Under the pieces are notes generated by a model. The model saw only the letters and a program-made list of their open reading frames with translations, did no database searches and was not told the DNA's origin. A stretch of 64,000 nt of DNA from Streptomyces sp. NBC_00654. GTDB lineage: Bacteria > Actinomycetota > Actinomycetes > Streptomycetales > Streptomycetaceae. The stretch's first letter is position 1. The number at the start of each line of letters is the position of its first letter. The translations under genes and the position numbers were made by a program. Shown one piece after another: positions 17,059 to 23,786 of the stretch. The stretch covers positions 558,001 through 622,000 of the forward strand of contig NZ_JAPEOB010000003.1 of the NCBI RefSeq assembly GCF_026341775.1, given 5' to 3'.

Positions 17059-19140
17059 TCACGGGAAGGGATGGGGCGCGGGGTTGAGGTCGGCGTCGGT
17101 GAGGTCGGCGTCGCGCAGCCCCGCCTCGCGCAGCGCGGTGCGCAGCCGGGGCATGCCGAGCGCCCGCTGCCGGCTCCAGCCGAAGTCGATCGGCAGCAGC
17201 CCCGGCACGATGACGGAGACGGTGGTCAGGCCCAGGGCGCGCTGTTCCGGCATGGTCTGGTCGACGACGATCACGTCGAACCCCGCCCCGGTGACGGCGT
17301 CCACACACCGCCCCAGGTCCTCCCGCAGGTCGTCGGAGACAGGGATCACCGGGTGCCGCCCGCCGCTCCGGTCACCGCCCGCGCCCCCGGTTCCGGCTCC
17401 GGTACCGGTACCAGCTCCGGCTCCAACTCCGGCTCCGTACAGCTCGGCGAAGGACCGCTTCGGCGGGCGCGGCGCTCCCGGTTCGCCGAGCAGGAAGTGG
17501 GCGTTCTCGCCCATCTCCGGGATGCCGTAGGCCAGCGGGTGGTCGTGCAGCGCCTCGACCTTGTCGAAGTCGTACGCCATGGCGCGCAGCCGCGCCTCGT
17601 CGCGTTCGGTGCGCCCCTGGAGGTTCACGGCGTCCGTGGCGATCTCGCAGAGCGCGCCGGCCAGCGCCGCTTCCGGGTCGAGTCCGGCGCCCGCGCCGAA
17701 GCACATCCGGCCCGGCCCGCCGTCCGGGCGCACGGCGACACCCGTGACGACGGGTACGGGAAAGGTGATCCGGGTGTCGAAGAAGCGGGCCTCGTAGCCG
17801 TACATCTCCAGCCGGTCCACCATCCGCCGGGTGGCCGCACGGCCGCTGGTGCGCACGTCGATCTCGGGCAGGGCGGCCCGCCCGTACCAGGCGAGCAGGA
17901 ACGCGTCGCGCTCCACGACCTCCATCAGCCCGAAGTAGACGGCCTCCTCCAGACAGCCGCCGGACGCGCAGCCGTTGGAACTCTCCTGCACGAAGCGGTT
18001 CTCCAGGCCGGGCGCGTGGTAGTACGTGAGCACCTCCGGGACCAGGACCGTGCGGTGCTCGCGCAGCGAGTAGCCGCGCACCCAGGGGATGCTCCGGTCC
18101 GGGGTGAACGGGGTGACCCGGGGGTTGGCCCGGTGGAAGGCGTCCGAGTACAGCCCGCAGACCCGTGGGTCGAGCGCGTGCTCGCCGCGCCCGCGCAGGC
18201 CGTGCAGGGAGTCGTGCACCTGGGCGCGCTTGGCCCGGGACCGCATGCCCGCGTACCGCTCAAGGCCTTCCAGGACCCCGATGCGCAGGCTCTCGGCGAA
18301 GGTGTCGGCGTGGCCGCCCCAGAACGTCTCGCGGAGGTACTCCCCCGAACGCATCGAGAAGCGGCCGATGGTGGCGGAGGTGGAGGCGGAGGCGATGTCC
18401 TGGACGACGGACGGGCCCAGCGAGCCGCAGACCGGGTTGGCGTACGGCTCGACGGGCAGCTCGTATTCGGCGATGTCCCGGACCCGGAAGCCGCCGGGCT
18501 TCCGTTTGGGCGCGGGCCGCAGGATGAGCGTGGCGGCCTCCTCGGTGTCCGGCTCCGGACGGCCGCAGGCGGGGCACTCCGGGTCGGGGACGAGCGGATA
18601 GCCGCGGACGGCGAGGGTCCGCAGGTCGACGAGGTGGACGAAGGGGAAGGCGCCGGTGTCCGGGCCGGTTCCGCTCAGCCGGGCCGCGATGACCCCGGCG
18701 AGGGTCTCGGCGCCGAACGGGGTGACATAGGGGGTCTCCCCGGCCGCCCGGGTGCCGGAGCCGAGCTCCAGCGCCTCGCGCAGCGCGACGGAACGGACTC
18801 CCTGCCAGCGCCGGTCCAGGCAGCGCGCGCAGGGCTGCGGCACCCCGGACCCCTCGGCGGGGGCGGGTGCGGGGAAGGGGCCGACGACGGCGTGCTGTCC
18901 GTAGTAGCGGACGGGCACGGCGGGCGTCCAGGTCCCGTCCGGGGCGACGGCGTCCGGCCGGATCCCGCCCGGTGCGGCGTTCCCGCCCGCCGTACCGCCC
19001 GCGAAGGCGTCGTGTACGCCCAGCGGTGCGACGTCCAGCGGCGGCGGGTCGCCGAGGTGCCGGGCCAGCCCCTCCCCGATGAGCCCCGCGAGCAGACGGG
19101 TGGACTCCGCGAGTACGGCGTCCGCTGTCTCAACGGGCAT
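17059..19140 (-). CDS. YcaO-domain cyclodehydratase (second of two)
   Basis: A 693-residue paralogue of the YcaO at 6452 with the same layout. CxxC pairs lie at 104-107 (CARC) and 189-192 (CPAC), then the YcaO core with LEGLERYAG, SNGCASGGCLEEA and LMEVVERDAF. A Gly/Ala/Thr-rich insertion (GAGVGAGAGTGTGAG) lies before the last quarter, and the C-terminus is PHPFP. Function as for its paralogue: ATP-dependent azoline formation on the precursor, presumably with the leader-binding protein encoded immediately upstream, whose 3' end it overlaps by 11 bp. Both copies keep the ATP-site residues I can see, so neither looks like a pseudo-enzyme. Confidence 0.92.
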   Translation of the reverse strand: MPVETADAVLAESTRLLAGLIGEGLARHLGDPPPLDVAPLGVHDAFAGGTAGGNAAPGGIRPDAVAPDGTWTPAVPVRYYGQHAVVGPFPAPAPAEGSGVPQPCARCLDRRWQGVRSVALREALELGSGTRAAGETPYVTPFGAETLAGVIAARLSGTGPDTGAFPFVHLVDLRTLAVRGYPLVPDPECPACGRPEPDTEEAATLILRPAPKRKPGGFRVRDIAEYELPVEPYANPVCGSLGPSVVQDIASASTSATIGRFSMRSGEYLRETFWGGHADTFAESLRIGVLEGLERYAGMRSRAKRAQVHDSLHGLRGRGEHALDPRVCGLYSDAFHRANPRVTPFTPDRSIPWVRGYSLREHRTVLVPEVLTYYHAPGLENRFVQESSNGCASGGCLEEAVYFGLMEVVERDAFLLAWYGRAALPEIDVRTSGRAATRRMVDRLEMYGYEARFFDTRITFPVPVVTGVAVRPDGGPGRMCFGAGAGLDPEAALAGALCEIATDAVNLQGRTERDEARLRAMAYDFDKVEALHDHPLAYGIPEMGENAHFLLGEPGAPRPPKRSFAELYGAGVGAGAGTGTGAGTGGAGGDRSGGRHPVIPVSDDLREDLGRCVDAVTGAGFDVIVVDQTMPEQRALGLTTVSVIVPGLLPIDFGWSRQRALGMPRLRTALREAGLRDADLTDADLNPAPHPFP

Positions 19141-21436
19141 CGGGGCCGCCCTCGCCGTCCACGGTGAGGAGCACCCGGGCGGTGCTGATGCCGCCCGCCG
19201 GGAGGTCGGCCGGGGTGGTGGACACGTACAGGGCGTCGCGCCCGGCCTCCCGCAGCCGGTCGAGGACCGCCTCGAACGTGGTCGTCTCCCCCTCCGCCGC
19301 GACGGACTCCCCCGTCACCGCGACCGTGCCGGCGGCGAAGTCACCCAGCAGCGGGTCGCCCAGGTCCGGTTCGGCATCCGGGTCCTCGGCGGCCAGCTGC
19401 ACCTGACCGAGCAGGTCCCGCAGGGCGGAGCAGGCCGCCGTGCGCCGCGACAGACCGGCCCCGACCGCCCAGCGCCCGCCCGCCGGGCCGCTGTCCGCCT
19501 CGCGGGCCAGCACCACATGGGCCGAGGTGCGGGCCGCCTCGCCCAGGTCGAGGAGCTCCACCGCGACATCCAGGTTGGCCGCCGACTTCAGCAGGAACAC
19601 CAGTTCCGGGTCGGCCGCGTCGGCCGCCACCGGGCTCACCCCGGTGGTGCCCCGGACGGCCCGGAGCAGCGCGTCGTGCGCGAGCGCCGACATCAGGCCG
19701 CGCCCCGCCGCCTCCCGCGCGCTGCCGCCCGCGCCCGATCCGGCCGAGGTCGCCAGGTGCAGCCGGTCCCGGTTGTGGGCGCCGAAGGTGCGCACGGCGG
19801 CGGCGGGCACCCTGACCGGCTCCTTGCCGATCAGCGAGGTCGCGGTGACCCAGGTCCGCGGGCGTACGCCGGTGCCGCCCCCGGTGGTCAGCGCCTCCGG
19901 GGCGAGTACGAGGTCCGCAGTGCCCGCACCGTCGGCGGCCCCGGTGTCCGAGGTCTCCACCGGCACGACGTGCTCGACGTACGCCTCCGCCGCCGCGTAC
20001 AGCGCCCGCATCCGCGCGCCCGCCAGATGGTGCACGTCGAACGCGGCGATCCGGCGCCGCACCCCGGCCCCGAGCGCCACCTCGACCCGGCTGATCTTCA
20101 ACGGGGTCTGGGTCAGGCGCTCGTCGTCGTACCGGCTGAAGATCCCGGTGAACGGGCGCACCAGTGCCGTGCTGATCCGGTTGAGGTCCTCGACCAGCGC
20201 CTCGGCGTCGCGGGCGGTCTCCACGGTCGGGGTGACGGGGAGCGCCAGGCCCGGCGGCAGCGCGTCGGGCTCGCGGACGTCGAGGGCGGCGCAGCGGAGG
20301 CAGCGGGGGTGGGGCTGGACCGGCTCGGCCATCACATCGAGCGACTCCAGGTCCTGGACGAGGACCTGGCCGTCCGTCTCGGCGGGCAGGGCGCCGGTGG
20401 CGATGCGGAAGATCTCGTAGCCGAGGAGGTTGCCGACCATCGCGGCGACCGGGCCGGACAGCGCGTCCCCCGAGGCCGTGACCGCGCCCGCGGCCTCGCC
20501 CCAGAGTTCGGCGGCGGGTCCGGGAGCCGCGTTGCCGCCCAGCCGCAGGACCGCGCAGGACCAGCAGCCGGTGGAGGTGGCGGTGGCGAGCGGGCCGACG
20601 ACGAGACGGCGGCCGAACGACCAGGCGGGGATCAGGGTCCGGCCCTCGGGCACTCCGGCGGCCAGCAGGCGGTGGGTGCGCGCGCCGGCCCCGGCGCCGG
20701 TCACCACGACCACGTCGTAGCCGTCGAGGGCCTCCCAGCCGGCCTCCGCCCCGGTGCCGGGGGCGCCGTGTCCGGCGTCCGTACCCGGGACGATCCGCCC
20801 GATGTGCGCGCCCGCTTCGGCCGCCTCGGCGGTGACGTCGTCGAACGTGGCGGCCGTACCGATCCGGACGCACCCGTTGCGCACCAGGCTCAGCGCGCAC
20901 CAGCGGGCCACCTCGTCGTCGCCGAGGACGGCGACGCGGGTGGCGCGGAAGCGGGCGAAGCGTTCCGGGGCGCCGTCGGCGTAGTGGTCGACGTAGGCGA
21001 TCTGGGCCGCGAACCGCTCGGCGACCGCGTCCGGCAGGGGCTGTGCCGTGCTGTCCGCCACCGGTATGTCACGGGCGAACCCCCGTGCGTACAGGGTCTT
21101 GACGAGCTCGGCGGCCATCGCGCGCTGGGCCGGTCCGAAGCCCGCGCAGAGTTCGGAGAGCCGGTGGTGGCCGGTCAGGTGCGGGACGACGAGGGAGGCG
21201 AAGCGGTAGGCGGTGCGGCCGGTCAGATGGAAGCCGCCGTCGGCGTTGTGGAAGAGCACGCCGCCGGGGGTCTCGGTGAACAGCACGTCCTGGCGGATGC
21301 GCGGCCGGGTCCCGGCCAGCGAATCGAACGCCCCGGTCCCCTTCCCGGCCGGCGTGCCGGTCGTGGCGGCTGCTCCGCCTGCGGCTGCGGCTACGGCTAC
21401 GCCTGCTACTGCGGCGGCTTCGGCACTCTCGGCCAT
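19130..21436 (-). CDS. TOMM E1-like leader-peptide-binding cyclodehydratase partner
   Basis: A 768-residue ocin-ThiF-like protein. After an Ala/Gly-rich start, residues about 47-125 look like a RiPP recognition element (wHTH; GGVLFHNADGGFHLTGRTA). A Rossmann-like segment begins at RVAVLGDDEVARW (about 167), lacking the classical GxGxxG. Zinc-type cysteine pairs are GCWSC (291-294) and CLRC (378-381). The last half starts with LNRISTALVRPFTGIFSRY, which resembles the beginning of YcaO domains but lacks the ATP motifs, so it may be a degenerate YcaO module. The protein should bind the precursor leader and present the core to the YcaO enzymes. It is 4 bp downstream of the SARP gene and overlaps the next YcaO gene. 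Confidence 0.85.
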   Translation of the reverse strand: MAESAEAAAVAGVAVAAAAGGAAATTGTPAGKGTGAFDSLAGTRPRIRQDVLFTETPGGVLFHNADGGFHLTGRTAYRFASLVVPHLTGHHRLSELCAGFGPAQRAMAAELVKTLYARGFARDIPVADSTAQPLPDAVAERFAAQIAYVDHYADGAPERFARFRATRVAVLGDDEVARWCALSLVRNGCVRIGTAATFDDVTAEAAEAGAHIGRIVPGTDAGHGAPGTGAEAGWEALDGYDVVVVTGAGAGARTHRLLAAGVPEGRTLIPAWSFGRRLVVGPLATATSTGCWSCAVLRLGGNAAPGPAAELWGEAAGAVTASGDALSGPVAAMVGNLLGYEIFRIATGALPAETDGQVLVQDLESLDVMAEPVQPHPRCLRCAALDVREPDALPPGLALPVTPTVETARDAEALVEDLNRISTALVRPFTGIFSRYDDERLTQTPLKISRVEVALGAGVRRRIAAFDVHHLAGARMRALYAAAEAYVEHVVPVETSDTGAADGAGTADLVLAPEALTTGGGTGVRPRTWVTATSLIGKEPVRVPAAAVRTFGAHNRDRLHLATSAGSGAGGSAREAAGRGLMSALAHDALLRAVRGTTGVSPVAADAADPELVFLLKSAANLDVAVELLDLGEAARTSAHVVLAREADSGPAGGRWAVGAGLSRRTAACSALRDLLGQVQLAAEDPDAEPDLGDPLLGDFAAGTVAVTGESVAAEGETTTFEAVLDRLREAGRDALYVSTTPADLPAGGISTARVLLTVDGEGGPDAR

Positions 21437-21440
21437 GGGT

Positions 21441-23285
21441 TCACACCTTCTCTGTGCGGCGGATGCGGATCCGGGCGGTTCTTCGTATGTGGGCGCGGAG
21501 CAGGGCGTGGATGCGGTACGGGCCGGGCGGGCCGTCCTCCAGCAGTCCGGCGTCGGCCAGTTGCTCCAGCACGGCTTCGGTCTCCGGTGCGGTGTCCCCG
21601 GTCACCGGGATGTCCGGCGGGCCCGCCCCGACCCGGAACAGCGCCTCGGAGAGCCGGGGGTCGAGCCGGTCGATCGCCCGGTCGAAGAGACCGGTGACGG
21701 ACAGGCCCGGGGAGTCGGTCAGGGTGAGCCGGGCGAGCGGGTCCTCGCCCAGCCAGTCGACGGCGTGGCCGAGTTCCAGCCCCGGCCGGGTCAGCAGCCG
21801 GGCGGTCAGGATGCGCAGGGCGGCGGGGAAGTGTCCGCAGAGCGCGGCCAGCCGGCGGGCGGCCGCGGGTTCCGCCTCGACGCGTTCGGCGCCGAGCGCG
21901 GCCAGCAGCAGGGCGTAGGACTCCGTCTCCGTGAAGGCGGAGAGCCGGTGCACCCAGCCGCCGTGGGTGGCGATGAGTCCGGCCAGCCCCATCCGGCTGG
22001 TGACGACGACGGCGATGGCGGGGCCGTCGGACGGGAGCAGCAGCGGGCGCACCTGATCGGCGTCCACCACGTCGTCGAGGACGAGCAGGGCGCGTTCGCC
22101 CGCGCTCCCGGAGCGCAGGGCCCGCGACACCTCGGCCGCGACCTCGGGGACGCGGCGCGGTTCACCGTCCGGCCGGGTCATCCGGACGAGCAGCCGGCCG
22201 GCCGGAAAGGAGTCCCGCACCAGGTGGGCGACCTGGTGGGCGAGCGCCGACTTGCCGATGCCGGGCGCGCCCGACACCAGGACGGCGAGCGGCTGCCGGT
22301 CCTTCGCGCCGGGTCCGGCGGCCGCCGTGAGCCGGGCGACCATGGCGGCCGTCTCGGCCTCGCGCCCGGTGAAGTGGGGGACGGGGGGCACGGGCTGGAC
22401 CCCGGGGTCGTCGACGACCTCGCCCTCGACGACCCGGACGGCGGGGGCGGGACCCCGCGCGGAGCCGGGCCCCGGCGCGGGCGCCAGTGCCGGGGCGGGC
22501 CCTCGTGCGGGGCCGGGCAGGGAGGCGGTGTCCGCCCTTCCCAGGTCCTCGCCGCGCAGGATCGCCAGTTCCAGCTGCCGCAGGGCGGGCGACGGGTCCA
22601 CTCCCAGTTCGTCCAGGAGGAAGCCCTTGACCCTGCGGTACTCGGCGAGTGCCTGGGACTGCCGTCCGGTCCGGTAGAGCGCCTCGATCAGCTGCTCGTG
22701 GAACCGTTCGTGCCCGGGATATACGCGCGTAGCGGTCCATAGTTCGACGAGCGCCTCTCCGCAGCGCCCCAGCCCCAGCAGCAGGTCGCAGACCCGCTCC
22801 ACGCCGCGCAGCCGCTCCTCCGCGAGCCGTGGCACCTCGTCCCGGTGCAGGACGTCGGAGCGCACATTGGCGAGCAGGGAGCCCTGCCAGAGCGACAGCG
22901 CGTCCTTGAGTGTGTAGAGCTCCGCCTCCGGGTCGTCGGACAGGGCCACGGCCCGGCGTACCTGGTCGCGGAAGCCGAGGAGGTCCAGGGTGTGCGGTGC
23001 GGCGGTGATCCGGTAGCCGCCGGGCACCGCTTCGATCGCGGTCTCGGTGACCCCGTGCTTGGTGAACAGCCGGCGCAGCCGCAGCACACAGGTCTGGAGC
23101 GCGGCCTTGGCGGTGGCGGGCTGCTCCTCGCCCCAGACGGCCCGCTGGAGATATTCGGCGGACACCACGGAGTTGGCGTGCAGCAGGAGGGCGGCGAGCA
23201 GGATCGTGGGCTTCGACGGCTGGAGTACGACGGTGTCGGGGCCGTCCGCGAGGGCCAGCGGCCCGAGGAGCTGAAACCGCATCAC
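21441..23285 (-). CDS. AfsR/SARP-family transcriptional activator
   Basis: A 614-residue regulator. Residues 1-95 form an OmpR-like winged helix (MMRFQLLGPLALADG, LRRLFTKHG). A bacterial transcriptional activation domain follows to about 245 (LYPGHERFHEQLIEALYRTGRQSQALAEYRRVKGFLLDELG class motif). After a Pro/Gly-rich linker an NB-ARC ATPase has Walker A GAPGIGKSALAH. The TPR region of full AfsR is missing, giving a medium-size SARP. These proteins activate biosynthetic clusters by binding direct repeats. Lying within the operon, it probably drives its own operon and the precursor promoter (see 6009-6063 and 23612-23654). Confidence 0.93.
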   Translation of the reverse strand: MMRFQLLGPLALADGPDTVVLQPSKPTILLAALLLHANSVVSAEYLQRAVWGEEQPATAKAALQTCVLRLRRLFTKHGVTETAIEAVPGGYRITAAPHTLDLLGFRDQVRRAVALSDDPEAELYTLKDALSLWQGSLLANVRSDVLHRDEVPRLAEERLRGVERVCDLLLGLGRCGEALVELWTATRVYPGHERFHEQLIEALYRTGRQSQALAEYRRVKGFLLDELGVDPSPALRQLELAILRGEDLGRADTASLPGPARGPAPALAPAPGPGSARGPAPAVRVVEGEVVDDPGVQPVPPVPHFTGREAETAAMVARLTAAAGPGAKDRQPLAVLVSGAPGIGKSALAHQVAHLVRDSFPAGRLLVRMTRPDGEPRRVPEVAAEVSRALRSGSAGERALLVLDDVVDADQVRPLLLPSDGPAIAVVVTSRMGLAGLIATHGGWVHRLSAFTETESYALLLAALGAERVEAEPAAARRLAALCGHFPAALRILTARLLTRPGLELGHAVDWLGEDPLARLTLTDSPGLSVTGLFDRAIDRLDPRLSEALFRVGAGPPDIPVTGDTAPETEAVLEQLADAGLLEDGPPGPYRIHALLRAHIRRTARIRIRRTEKV

Positions 23286-23295
23286 GGCTTCCGCC

Positions 23296-23559
23296 CTAGT
23301 CCCAGCCGTTGACCAGCTTGCACACCTGAACGGGCCCGGAGGGAACGGGCAGTCGCCCGAGGAGCTCGTCCACCTGCGTACAGATCACCTGGACCGCGTG
23401 TTCGGGAAGCCGTTCCGGGGACCCCGTGGCGGCGGGGGCGGCCGAGGCGGCGCCGGCGGAGAGTGCGAGCGAGACGAGCGTGAGTGCGGTGACGGCGACG
23501 GCGCCGCGCACCGGACCGCGCGGCTTCCGCGAAAGCGGGGACAGCAAAGGCACAGTCAC
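23296..23559 (-). CDS. Small exported protein at the head of the RiPP operon
   Basis: An 87-residue protein from GTG 23559, preceded by GAAGGGGAAAAC as a good ribosome binding site. A Sec signal peptide is clear: basic start (RKPRGPVR), hydrophobic core AVAVTALTLVSLALSAG, cleavage near ASA-AP. The mature part is about 45 residues with two cysteines (VICTQVDELLG and VQVCKLVNGWD) and could form one disulfide. It is 10 bp upstream of the SARP gene and so likely cotranscribed. No family is recognised. It might be an immunity or signalling factor, or a conserved chaplin-like bystander; the sequence does not decide. Confidence 0.75.
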   Translation of the reverse strand: MTVPLLSPLSRKPRGPVRGAVAVTALTLVSLALSAGAASAAPAATGSPERLPEHAVQVICTQVDELLGRLPVPSGPVQVCKLVNGWD

Positions 23560-23611
23560 GTTTTCCCCTTCGGCTGTGGCGTCCTGCCGGGGAGTCCCGG
23601 CACGGATGAAT

Positions 23612-23654
23612 ATGCCAGCGGGGAACGGAACGGGGCCGGGGCCGTGATGACAGC
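23612..23654. promoter_or_regulatory. Candidate SARP-type site upstream of the RiPP operon
   Basis: ATGCCAGCGGGG at 23612-23623 is identical to 6021-6032 in the precursor promoter region, and TGACAGC at 23648-23654 matches the half-site there. CAGCTT occurs at 23651 and again at 23673, 22 bp apart. The site lies 53-95 bp upstream of the first gene of the minus-strand operon. Shared motifs at both ends of the cluster suggest a common regulator. Confidence 0.4.
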
Positions 23655-23721
23655 TTGCTGCACGGGGTGCGGCAGCTTCGTGCAGGGCGGACGCGGGCCG
23701 GTTCCGGGGAGAAACGCGTTT

Positions 23722-23757
23722 CGGCCCCGGGGCGTTTGGAGGAACGCCCCGGGGCCG
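23722..23757. terminator. Hairpin downstream of the promoter region, before the FtsX gene end
   Basis: Perfect 15-bp stem CGGCCCCGGGGCGTT (23722-23736) with its complement at 23743-23757 and a 6-base loop. It lies 30 bp after the stop of the minus-strand FtsX gene and ends that operon before the RiPP cluster promoter. Confidence 0.85.
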
Positions 23758-23786
23758 GCACCGTCATTCTACGGTGACCGCTGTTG

